64,000 nucleotides of DNA from Cylindrotheca closterium. Its lineage: Eukaryota > Bacillariophyta > Bacillariophyceae > Bacillariales > Bacillariaceae. Below are positions 1-9,337 of this stretch, piece after piece. The stretch is taken from NCBI GenBank assembly GCA_933822405.4, contig CAKOGP040002180.1, positions 7,695 through 71,694 of the forward strand, written 5' to 3'. Each line of letters starts with the position of its first letter. The first letter of the stretch is position 1. The notes beneath the pieces are model-generated. The model was not told the DNA's origin. It made no database searches and worked only from the letters and a program-made list of their open reading frames with translations. Made by a program: the position numbers and the translations under genes.

Positions 1-117
1 TCCGAGGACGAGTATGGTTTGTTTGCAAATACTGACGTGTGTTCTTGTTCGACTTCCCGGTACTGGTACCACTTTAAAAAATCCCCTTGACCTGCCCTCG
101 TGCCTGGTATTATTAAT

Positions 118-139
118 ACAGTAGTTCCCGAACTACTGT
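118..139. repeat. Perfect inverted repeat, CC spacer
   Basis: Two 10-base arms, ACAGTAGTTC and GAACTACTGT, flank the dinucleotide CC. The same hairpin at 4712-4733 has GG between identical arms. It lies upstream of the membrane protein gene inside the duplicated unit. Function is unknown; it could be a protein-binding palindrome. Confidence 0.85.
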
Positions 140-993
140 AGTCACTCAAATTGCATTGATTGGTCTAGGTCTATTTTGTTCCACACGTTGCTTGCACGCT
201 TGTCGTGATTACACACCGGTAACGGTTCGACGACTGACTCAGATACCTACTAAAACACAACGAAAATTACCTGGTAGCGTGCGTATCCATTTTATTGCGG
301 CTTCACTTCGAATGAATGAATCATCGACATCGGATGAAAGTACACGTATCGGTACGTGTACGTGCACGTGTACTGGTGAAATATTAGCAGGCATTGGGTC
401 AGCAACTTTGTGTGAGTTGCATTGCATTGGTCCGAAAAAGACAATCCTGACCACGACCGTAAATGAAATTATTTAATAAAAATGTATTGGACCTTCTGAG
501 GACCCACGTGTTTTATTGTTGTAAATCCCCGGTCAGCTGCCTGTTTCCAGAAATCCACCTTCACCTACCTACCGAACATATTGGTATCGTGTTGGTACCT
601 TAGACCCTCCTGAAGGGGAGGCCTCCCATAGCCCTCACTCATCGTGGATTATTTCCATAAGAAAAAGCTACCAGAAGAGGTAACTGGTAGTGTTCCGGGT
701 CCATATTATTGGCTTCGCTTCGAATCGACATTGAGGGAAAACTTGAACACACTGCGCTTACTTATTTGGACAGAAACTTTGGGTGAGTTCCAATAATGTC
801 CGAAGAGTTTAGTAATAAGAGACAGTCAAGACCACGACCATAAATGAAATCTCCAATATTATCAAATCTGACCTTTTGACGATTCCGCTTTTCATAGACT
901 TGTTCAAGCACATACTCCTCACATTTTTTCATTCTCAGCTGATACAGCATCCTTGTCGAAGAAAGCAACAAAGTTGTTTCGGCAAAAACTACC
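140..993. other. Upstream region of first membrane-protein gene
   Basis: I see no convincing gene here. An open frame at 156-476 is duplicated in the second unit, but it reads through low-complexity GTACGTG repeats and resembles no protein I know. Several GTAC-containing palindromes occur. The two unit copies differ at a handful of bases and short indels between roughly 630 and 830, so this stretch is less conserved than the coding part that follows. Confidence 0.5.
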
Positions 994-3900
994 ATGCAAC
1001 CCACCGAAAACACAACAGATTTGGAAATCTCCAAGTCGACACACCGCAAGTCTGATCGACCTCGACGACCTAGTACGACAAGATCAATGGAAGCCAGGCT
1101 ATCATCTGGTGCGAAAGACGGGGGTAAAGGACGATCCAGCCGATCTTCCAAGCCAAGAAGCTCGGGACGAGGACGAAGCAGTCATGACAAGGGAAAGGAT
1201 TCCAGCCGAAAGTCTGGAACAAGTGGTCCTCGAAGAAAGTCAAGAAGTACCAGTCGCAGTCTGGATGGGACAGTCGGTCTCAGTAGTAGCGAGGAATTCT
1301 CTATTACAAAACTATCAGATGCAGATCGAAGCTCATCCTTTGATCCACGACGAGTCATTGAATCCGCTGACCAAGATGCCAAACGAAGGTCCAGAAGATC
1401 CGTTCGGGCCGCCGCACCTGGAGTGGAACATGTGACCGAACCATCCACAAGAGAAGCCCGCAAAAATGCTAGACATAGCGATGGGTTGGATGACCGAGAT
1501 TCCAAACACCGATCTCCAAGATCGACCCGGGCTTCCACTCCTGGTGTCGAAGCAGTTGCTGCTGCTATCTCGACCAGAGAATCCCGCAAGAATGCTCGAG
1601 CATCAGTATCCCGCACCTCTACACCTGGTGCACAAGCAGCGACTGCTGTCTCGACAAGAGAAAGCCGCAAGGGTGCTCGATCTGGTATCCGCGTTTCCAT
1701 GGCTGGTGCAGAACCCATGACTGGTGTCGCAACAAGAGAAACTCGAAAGATTTCTCGATCGTCAATGGTCCGGGAATCCAGTACCACCAGTACTGCCAGT
1801 CCCAGCTCGAACTCCACACCACCCAACCTTGTTGCTCACAGAGTGGAAGATGCAAGTCAAGAGTTCGAAGAAACTCTATCAACGATTCGTCAGCAAGAGC
1901 AGCAAAAGGGAAATGTTATCATTATGGCCGAAGCCATGAAGGAAACAGAGCGTAAGAAGCGGAGACGTCGATTCTGTTGGATCTGCTTGTGCCTCGTACC
2001 GATATCGATTGGTGGAGGTGTTGCTGCATCTACTGCCTTGAAAGCAGAAGATTCTCAGCCCTCTTCTATCGCAGTGGATCAGCCGGAGGACGTCTTTTCA
2101 CCGAGTGCTCCCAATATCGAATACCTCTTTGACCCACCATCCCAAGAGGACTGTACCAAACTTCGTCTCAAACGTCCAATCGGAGCTCGAGTAGGAACCA
2201 TTGAGAAATCATTCGATTTGCACTTTGACGCTACACTAAAAGAGGAGAAGGATAACACGTATTGGAATTTGGAATTCCTCGCCGCCATTCAAGAGTACCT
2301 ACTCCCATCGCTACTGGGTTGTGACGATGACATTGGTAGAAGATCCATGCTTCGAGGTGGTCCCGATCATCGAGAGCTTTCTACACTGCGCTACATCATT
2401 GGAGATGCTGTGGTCACTGGACGGGTCAGTTCGGAAAGATCATGTCTACCAGAGAACGACAGTGAACTCTGTTCTCGGTCCATTGTGACTTTGCAACTCT
2501 TCCTCAAGGCTGATGTCGCCATTGATGATTTACTGCGTCTCATTGTGGGTTTGATCGAAAACGATACCTTTAGGGGGGTTTCTGTCGCAAACGGAAATCG
2601 GCTGTTGCAACAAGAAAGCCAAGCGGCCGTTGACATCCCATTGGTAACTCGATGGGCTCTACCAGATACTTTTGAAAGCGTGTTTTATATCTTGATTGAA
2701 GAGCTGACTTCGGGTACTTCGACAAACTCAGATCCAACTCTACCGAGTCCGGCCACAACGGAAGCGCCGAGTGATGGAGGCGGACCAACAACAGATGAAG
2801 CTACAGTTTCTCCATCAGTGGGACCAACAGCGAGTCCGACACCCCGTCCGACAAGGAGACCAACGCTCGCGCCTGCACCAGGGGTGACACAGGAACCAAC
2901 TATCGAACCAACTGTAAAGCCTACGACAGTTCCATCAACGACACCTTCAAAGAAGCCGACACCATCACCAACATCACTACCAACACCACTACCAACACTT
3001 GTCCCAGCCCCAGGGGTCACATCACCACCACCTACGGTTGCCCCAGTACCAGTTGCAACACAATCTCCGACACTTGCCCCAGCCCCAGGTAATCTTACAC
3101 CACCACCACCACCGACACTTGCACCAGCACCAGGTGCAACGCCATCTCCGACACCTGCCCCTGTACCAGGTGCAATGCCACCTCCGACACTTGCCCCAGC
3201 ACCAGGTGCAACACCACCACCGACCAAGGAACCCACACCGTTGCCGACACCGTTGCCAGCCCCTGGAGCCACGCCATCGCCGAGCAAGGCACCAACGCCT
3301 GGGACTTCTGCTCCGACTATCGCGACTGCCTCACCATCATTGATTCCGACAGATGCTCCAAGTTCTACACCATCATTTGCTCCAACACCGGACCCGACTC
3401 CTGGGCCTACACCGAAACCATCACGGTCACCTTCGATCCAACCAACACCTGGACCGACTCCAGAACCGACAGTGGCACCGACGGTTGAGACACCTATGCC
3501 CTCAGTAGCTGATTCATTTCAGCCGTCTGTCAGGCCCGTGACAGTGCTGGACTTTGACGATCGCACGGGAGCCACGGGTTTCTGCTTGGGACTCCCGTTT
3601 GAAATCCTTCCTATGCAGATCCCGAATGGTTACAAGGGTTTCCAATGGGATTCCTTTGGAGTTGTCAGCATTCCTTGTGCCACTGGAGGCGCAGGTCAAT
3701 CCGCGCCAAACGGTGCCGGGCCGATGAGTATCCTAGGAAATAGCTTTGGAAGAAATATGTCATTTCAACTGGAAAGCGGTACTTTTGACATGATATCGGT
3801 AAAAGCCTTCGATGGCAAACCGGAGTGTCCCTTTACACTTAAAGGGTACGAGGAAGGTGCAGGTTCTCCTGCTTACAATTTGGACGTGACCCCTCCATCA

Positions 3901-4020
3901 TCTGGCTGGTTCACCATTGATCTGTCGTCCTTCGCTGGTGTGAACAAATTCGAATACGTCGCAACCTGCACAGGGCCTCTGAACATCATCTTTGACGATT
4001 TCAAAATGTACATGAACTAA
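994..4020 (+). CDS. Type II membrane protein, Arg/Ser-rich inner and Pro/Thr-rich outer domain (copy 1)
   Basis: This 1008-residue single-exon gene has no name I recognise. Residues 1-325 are rich in Arg and Ser and contain four imperfect repeats of about 28 residues (about 130-249; core TPGVE followed by STRESRKNAR-like text). A cluster of Arg and Lys precedes one membrane segment at about 327-348, so the N-terminus is probably cytoplasmic and the C-terminus outside. A folded region with several Cys follows (about 370-570), then a stalk of APAPGVTPPPT-like Pro/Thr repeats to about 845, probably O-glycosylated. The last 158 residues start with VLDFDD, contain PNGYKGFQW and end with IIFDDFKMYMN; they look like a beta-sandwich ligand-binding domain. 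The ATG at 994 lies in an ACC context. A cell-wall or surface role is inference. Confidence 0.85.
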   Translation: MQPTENTTDLEISKSTHRKSDRPRRPSTTRSMEARLSSGAKDGGKGRSSRSSKPRSSGRGRSSHDKGKDSSRKSGTSGPRRKSRSTSRSLDGTVGLSSSEEFSITKLSDADRSSSFDPRRVIESADQDAKRRSRRSVRAAAPGVEHVTEPSTREARKNARHSDGLDDRDSKHRSPRSTRASTPGVEAVAAAISTRESRKNARASVSRTSTPGAQAATAVSTRESRKGARSGIRVSMAGAEPMTGVATRETRKISRSSMVRESSTTSTASPSSNSTPPNLVAHRVEDASQEFEETLSTIRQQEQQKGNVIIMAEAMKETERKKRRRRFCWICLCLVPISIGGGVAASTALKAEDSQPSSIAVDQPEDVFSPSAPNIEYLFDPPSQEDCTKLRLKRPIGARVGTIEKSFDLHFDATLKEEKDNTYWNLEFLAAIQEYLLPSLLGCDDDIGRRSMLRGGPDHRELSTLRYIIGDAVVTGRVSSERSCLPENDSELCSRSIVTLQLFLKADVAIDDLLRLIVGLIENDTFRGVSVANGNRLLQQESQAAVDIPLVTRWALPDTFESVFYILIEELTSGTSTNSDPTLPSPATTEAPSDGGGPTTDEATVSPSVGPTASPTPRPTRRPTLAPAPGVTQEPTIEPTVKPTTVPSTTPSKKPTPSPTSLPTPLPTLVPAPGVTSPPPTVAPVPVATQSPTLAPAPGNLTPPPPPTLAPAPGATPSPTPAPVPGAMPPPTLAPAPGATPPPTKEPTPLPTPLPAPGATPSPSKAPTPGTSAPTIATASPSLIPTDAPSSTPSFAPTPDPTPGPTPKPSRSPSIQPTPGPTPEPTVAPTVETPMPSVADSFQPSVRPVTVLDFDDRTGATGFCLGLPFEILPMQIPNGYKGFQWDSFGVVSIPCATGGAGQSAPNGAGPMSILGNSFGRNMSFQLESGTFDMISVKAFDGKPECPFTLKGYEEGAGSPAYNLDVTPPSSGWFTIDLSSFAGVNKFEYVATCTGPLNIIFDDFKMYMN

Positions 4021-4024
4021 ATAC

Positions 4025-4594
4025 AATTATTTACGTACAGTATATAATAGCATTTTATCTTAAATTGGTGGATGGTATACGACGATAGTTTGCCGATTCC
4101 AATCTTCAAGCACCTTTTCAGATTGAAAAAGTACAATGTTGGGTGGTCATTTACCATTACCAACATGAACATGCCAACTTTCAACCACGGCAACAGGCTC
4201 TTTTGATTTGATTGGTCGCCAATCGATGCCTCTAGTTTCTAAGTCCTACTGTTTCGCTTCCGGTCGGTTTTAATAGGCTGTGGGGCAAATCAAAGGGTGG
4301 TGGCGACGTGGCTGTCCAAGTCAATATCTGGCAGATCTTCCTCGTCGACCATAGTGATGTATCAATTCCATTAATTGCTTTATTTGACCAGGTTTGGACA
4401 AGAATAGAGATTCAAATATCTTGTCGTTTGATGGGTAGCCACGCACAACTGATGGTTGATGCTGGAAATGAATGCTGTAACAGGGCTGAGCCTTTTCAAA
4501 TCAAAGCATTATGTGCAGATGGAGGTCGTTCTTGAACACGTGTAGGGAACGAAAATCCTTTGGAACTTCCACAGGCAGGTATTGTCAGTTAGGT
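4025..4594. other. Spacer between duplicated units
   Basis: This 570-bp stretch lies between the two tandem units and has no copy in the window. It contains a 75-codon open frame (4308-4535) with no recognisable content. It probably holds the 3' end of the first gene and sequence that originally flanked the single-copy locus. Confidence 0.5.
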
Positions 4595-4711
4595 TCCGAG
4601 GACGAGTATGGTTTGTTTGCAAATACTGACGTGTGTTCTTGTTCGACTTCCCGGTACTGGTACCACTTTAAAAAATCCCCTTGACCTGCCCTCGTGCCTG
4701 GTATTATTAAT

Positions 4712-4733
4712 ACAGTAGTTCGGGAACTACTGT
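4712..4733. repeat. Perfect inverted repeat, GG spacer
   Basis: The arms ACAGTAGTTC and GAACTACTGT flank GG, against CC in the first copy at 118-139. Inverting the whole hairpin converts one form into the other, since the arms are complementary. Confidence 0.85.
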
Positions 4734-5588
4734 AGTCACTCAAATTGCATTGATTGGTCTAGGTCTATTTTGTTCCACACGTTGCTTGCACGCTTGTCGT
4801 GATTACACACCGGTAACGGTTCGACGACTGACTCAGATACCTACTAAAACACAACGAAAATTACCTGGTAGCGTGCGTATCCATTTTATTGCGGCTTCAC
4901 TTCGAATGAATGAATCATCGACATCGGATGAAAGTACACGTATCGGTACGTGTACGTGCACGTGTACTGGTGAAATATTAGCAGGCATTGGGTCAGCAAC
5001 TTTGTGTGAGTTGCATTGCATTGGTCCGAAAAAGACAATCCTGACCACGACCGTAAATGAAATTATTTAATAAAAATGTATTGGACCTTCTGAGGACCCA
5101 CGTGTTTTATTGTTGTAAATCCCCGGTCAGCTGCCTGTTTCCAGAAATCCACCTTCACCTACCTACCGAACATATTGGTATCGTGTTGGTACCTTAGACC
5201 CTCCTGAAGGGGAGGCCTCCCCTAGCCCTCACTCATCGGGGATTATTTCCATAAGAAAAAGCTACCAGGAGAGGTAACTGGTAGTGTTCCGGGTCCATAT
5301 TATTGGCTTCGCTTCGAATCGACATTGAGGGAAAACTTGAACATACTGCGCTTACTTATTGGGACAGAAACTTTGGGTGAGTTCCAATGTCCGAAGAGTT
5401 TAGTAATAAAAGAGACAGTCAAGACCACGACCATAAATGAAATCTCCAATATTATCAAATCTGACCTTCTGACGATTCCGCTTTTCATAGACTTGTTCAA
5501 GCACGCGTACTCCTCACATTTTTTCATTCTCAGCTGATACAGCATCCTTGTCGAAGAAAGCAACAAAGTTATTTCGGCAGAAACTACC

Positions 5589-8500
5589 ATGCAACCCACC
5601 GAAAACACAACAGATTTGGAAATCTCCAAGTCGACACACCGCAAGTCTGATCGACCTCGACGACCTAGTACGACAAGATCAATGGAAGCCAGGCTATCAT
5701 CTGGTGCGAAAGACGGGGGTAAAGGACGATCCAGCCGATCTTCCAAGCCAAGAAGCTCGGGACGAGGACGAAGCAGTCATGACAAGGGAAAGGATTCCAG
5801 CCGAAAGTCTGGAACAAGTGGTCCTCGAAGAAAGTCAAGAAGTACCAGTCGCAGTCTGGATGGGACAGTCGGTCTCAGTAGTAGCGAGGAATTCTCTATT
5901 ACAAAACTATCAGATGCAGATCGAAGCTCATCCTTTGATCCACGACGAGTCATTGAATCCGCTGACCAAGATGCCAAACGAAGGTCCAGAAGATCCGTTC
6001 GGGCCGCCGCACCTGGAGTGGAACATGTGACCGAACCATCCACAAGAGAAGCCCGCAAAAATGCTAGACATAGCGATGGGTTGGATGACCGAGATTCCAA
6101 ACACCGATCTCCAAGATCGACCCGGGCTTCCACTCCTGGTGTCGAAGCAGTTGCTGCTGCTATCTCGACCAGAGAATCCCGCAAGAATGCTCGAGCATCA
6201 GTATCCCGCACCTCTACACCTGGTGCACAAGCAGCGACTGCTGTCTCGACAAGAGAAAGCCGCAAGGGTGCTCGATCTGGTATCCGCGTTTCCATGGCTG
6301 GTGCAGAACCCATGACTGGTGTCGCAACAAGAGAAACTCGAAAGATTTCTCGATCGTCAATGGTCCGGGAATCCAGTACCACCAGTACTGCCAGTCCCAG
6401 CTCGAACTCCACACCACCCAACCTTGTTGCTCACAGAGTGGAAGATGCAAGTCAAGAGTTCGAAGAAACTCTATCAACGATTCGTCAGCAAGAGCAGCAA
6501 AAGGGAAATGTTATCATTATGGCCGAAGCCATGAAGGAAACAGAGCGTAAGAAGCGGAGACGTCGATTCTGTTGGATCTGCTTGTGCCTCGTACCGATAT
6601 CGATTGGTGGAGGTGTTGCTGCATCTACTGCCTTGAAAGCAGAAGATTCTCAGCCCTCTTCTATCGCAGTGGATCAGCCGGAGGACGTCTTTTCACCGAG
6701 TGCTCCCAATATCGAATACCTCTTTGACCCACCATCCCAAGAGGACTGTACCAAACTTCGTCTCAAACGTCCAATCGGAGCTCGAGTAGGAACCATTGAG
6801 AAATCATTCGATTTGCACTTTGACGCTACACTAAAAGAGGAGAAGGATAACACGTATTGGAATTTGGAATTCCTCGCCGCCATTCAAGAGTACCTACTCC
6901 CATCGCTACTGGGTTGTGACGATGACATTGGTAGAAGATCCATGCTTCGAGGTGGTCCCGATCATCGAGAGCTTTCTACACTGCGCTACATCATTGGAGA
7001 TGCTGTGGTCACTGGACGGGTCAGTTCGGAAAGATCATGTCTACCAGAGAACGACAGTGAACTCTGTTCTCGGTCCATTGTGACTTTGCAACTCTTCCTC
7101 AAGGCTGATGTCGCCATTGATGATTTACTGCGTCTCATTGTGGGTTTGATCGAAAACGATACCTTTAGGGGGGTTTCTGTCGCAAACGGAAATCGGCTGT
7201 TGCAACAAGAAAGCCAAGCGGCCGTTGACATCCCATTGGTAACTCGATGGGCTCTACCAGATACTTTTGAAAGCGTGTTTTATATCTTGATTGAAGAGCT
7301 GACTTCGGGTACTTCGACAAACTCAGATCCAACTCTACCGAGTCCGGCCACAACGGAAGCGCCGAGTGATGGAGGCGGACCAACAACAGATGAAGCTACA
7401 GTTTCTCCATCAGTGGGACCAACAGCGAGTCCGACACCCCGTCCGACAAGGAGACCAACGCTCGCGCCTGCACCAGGGGTGACACAGGAACCAACTATCG
7501 AACCAACTGTAAAGCCTACGACAGTTCCATCAACGACACCTTCAAAGAAGCCGACACCATCACCAACATCACTACCAACACCACTACCAACACTTGTCCC
7601 AGCCCCAGGGGTCACATCACCACCACCTACGGTTGCCCCAGTACCAGTTGCAACACAATCTCCGACACTTGCCCCAGCCCCAGGTAATCTTACACCACCA
7701 CCGACACTTGCACCAGCACCAGGTGCAACGCCATCTCCGACACCTGCCCCTGCACCAGGTGCAATGCCACCTCCGACACTTGCCCCAGCACCAGGTGCAA
7801 CACCACCACCGACCAAGGAACCCACGCCGTTGCCGACACCGTTGCCAGCCCCTGGAGCCACGCCATCGCCGAGCAAGGCACCAACGCCTGGGACTTCTGC
7901 TCCGACTATCGCGACTGCCTCACCATCATTGATTCCCACAGATGCTCCAAGTTCTACTCCATCATTTGCTCCAACACCGGACCCGACTCCTGGGCCTACA
8001 CCAAAACCATCACGGTCACCTTCGATCCAACCAACACCTGGACCGACTCCAGAACCGACATTGGCACCGACGGTTGAGACACCTATGCCCTCAGTAGCTG
8101 ATTCATTTCAGCCGTCTGCCAGGCCCGTGACAGTGCTGGACTTTGACGATCGCACGGGAGCCACGGGTTTCTGCTTGGGACTCCCGTCTGAAATCCTTCC
8201 TATGCAGATCCCGAATGGTTACAAGGGTTTCCAATGGGATTCCTTTGGAGTTGTCAGTATTCCTTGTGCCACTGGAGGCGCAGGTCAATCCGCGCCAAAC
8301 GGTGCCGGGCCGATGAGTATCCTAGGAAATAGCTTTGGAAGAAATATGTCATTTCAACTGGAAAGCGGTACTTTTGACATGATATCGGTAAAAGCCTTCG
8401 ATGGCAAACCGGAGTGTCCCTTTACACTTAAAGGGTACGAGGAAGGTGCAGGTTCTCCTGCTTACAATTTGGACGTGACCCCTCCATCATCTGGCTGGTT

Positions 8501-8609
8501 CACCATTGATCTGTCGTCCTTCGCTGGTGTGAACAAATTCGAATACGTCGCAACCTGCACAGGGCCTCTGAACATCATCTTTGACGATTTCAAAATGTAC
8601 ATGAACTAA
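5589..8609 (+). CDS. Type II membrane protein, Arg/Ser-rich inner and Pro/Thr-rich outer domain (copy 2)
   Basis: This 1006-residue protein is almost identical to the product of 994-4020. The two translations agree over about the first 690 residues. They then differ by a two-Pro deletion in the Pro/Thr stalk and about four substitutions (V to A in the stalk, V to L, V to A before the C-terminal domain, F to S inside it). The layout is the same: Arg/Ser repeats, one membrane segment at about 327-348, Cys-containing region, stalk, C-terminal beta-rich domain. Its ATG and upstream region are duplicated with it, so both genes are probably expressed in the same way. No function is known to me. Confidence 0.85.
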   Translation: MQPTENTTDLEISKSTHRKSDRPRRPSTTRSMEARLSSGAKDGGKGRSSRSSKPRSSGRGRSSHDKGKDSSRKSGTSGPRRKSRSTSRSLDGTVGLSSSEEFSITKLSDADRSSSFDPRRVIESADQDAKRRSRRSVRAAAPGVEHVTEPSTREARKNARHSDGLDDRDSKHRSPRSTRASTPGVEAVAAAISTRESRKNARASVSRTSTPGAQAATAVSTRESRKGARSGIRVSMAGAEPMTGVATRETRKISRSSMVRESSTTSTASPSSNSTPPNLVAHRVEDASQEFEETLSTIRQQEQQKGNVIIMAEAMKETERKKRRRRFCWICLCLVPISIGGGVAASTALKAEDSQPSSIAVDQPEDVFSPSAPNIEYLFDPPSQEDCTKLRLKRPIGARVGTIEKSFDLHFDATLKEEKDNTYWNLEFLAAIQEYLLPSLLGCDDDIGRRSMLRGGPDHRELSTLRYIIGDAVVTGRVSSERSCLPENDSELCSRSIVTLQLFLKADVAIDDLLRLIVGLIENDTFRGVSVANGNRLLQQESQAAVDIPLVTRWALPDTFESVFYILIEELTSGTSTNSDPTLPSPATTEAPSDGGGPTTDEATVSPSVGPTASPTPRPTRRPTLAPAPGVTQEPTIEPTVKPTTVPSTTPSKKPTPSPTSLPTPLPTLVPAPGVTSPPPTVAPVPVATQSPTLAPAPGNLTPPPTLAPAPGATPSPTPAPAPGAMPPPTLAPAPGATPPPTKEPTPLPTPLPAPGATPSPSKAPTPGTSAPTIATASPSLIPTDAPSSTPSFAPTPDPTPGPTPKPSRSPSIQPTPGPTPEPTLAPTVETPMPSVADSFQPSARPVTVLDFDDRTGATGFCLGLPSEILPMQIPNGYKGFQWDSFGVVSIPCATGGAGQSAPNGAGPMSILGNSFGRNMSFQLESGTFDMISVKAFDGKPECPFTLKGYEEGAGSPAYNLDVTPPSSGWFTIDLSSFAGVNKFEYVATCTGPLNIIFDDFKMYMN

Positions 8610-8613
8610 ATCT

Positions 8614-9337
8614 AAATCATATGTGTATGTGTATGTGTATAATTATTTGCTACGCGGGGAGCAATGCTTCTACAGTAGAATGATTGAAATATTGGTGGCT
8701 GCATGCATACCCGTATGTACCCAGTAGCTTCATCATTCATTTTAACTTTGAGCAGCGACATAAGGCATGCTACTGTACTGGCGACGACAACTTCTGTTCA
8801 GAAAGATCTTCAAATTCAAAATATCGACATAGAGCGGTAATGGAAAAACGTTTGAACACTTCTGGGTAATGGATCGCCTGCTTTCGAAACCATGGAACTA
8901 CAGTGCAAGTACGTACGTGTGCTGTACCTGGTACTGTATGATACCATCATGTTGCAGTGAGTGAACGAAAGATCACGACCGCCGGCATAAATGTTCCCAG
9001 AAAACAAACATTTTTTAAAAAGACACTGAGTACCGGTACGAAAGGCCACAGAAATGCAAATATAATTGCGGGTCCTCATTTACTTTCATTAATTGAAGGG
9101 GAAGGAAAAACTCCGACTACCAGCTTTTCTATTAAAAAAAGAAAATGATGATTTAGCTCTCGTTGGGTGGCACGGAATCTGCGATTTTGCAAGCAAGATC
9201 ATTACTTGATGAAATAACTTTCGGTTTCTCACCTTGGTTGGAGGTCCATTGCAACACTTTCTCCTACTGTCATTTTATCTTGCATGAGATTTTCTTCTGA
9301 CTATAATCGATCCTTCTAAGTAAACAACTAAAGCAGG
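8614..9337. other. Intergenic region with GTAC palindromes
   Basis: No gene is visible. A short (TGTATG)n run lies at about 8621-8640. The palindrome GTACCTGGTAC is at 8924-8934 and GTACCGGTAC at 9030-9039, near an ACGTACGT. The stretch probably includes the promoter of the gene starting at 9338. Confidence 0.5.

Larger units (their letters stand above)
1..4024. repeat. Tandem segmental duplication, copy 1
   Basis: This copy of a direct duplication matches 4595-8613 at an offset of 4594 bp, allowing for small indels. It holds about 1 kb of upstream sequence plus a complete gene. Similarity stops a few bases after the stop codon, where the two copies diverge at once. The left end may lie beyond the window, because base 1 is already inside the unit. 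Bases 4025-4594 separate the copies and are not part of the second unit. Confidence 0.95.
4595..8613. repeat. Tandem segmental duplication, copy 2
   Basis: This is the second copy of the unit that starts at base 1. Base differences and indels are few in the upstream part, absent as far as I can see over about 2 kb of the coding region, and reappear in the Pro/Thr-rich and C-terminal part. Downstream of the stop codon the copies share only a few bases. Confidence 0.95.

Noticed and set aside
156..476. 106-codon frame, repeated at 4750-5070
   Set aside because: It reads through low-complexity GTACGTG sequence and was copied with the duplication; identical copies say nothing about coding.
2685..3287. 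Long minus-strand frame of Gly/Val/Ala repeats, and similar ones at 7280-7939 and 11311-11817
   Set aside because: They are mirror frames of the Pro/Thr-rich coding repeats on the plus strand and have no independent support.
8621..8640. TGTATG microsatellite as a functional element
   Set aside because: A short simple repeat with nothing linking it to a neighbouring gene.
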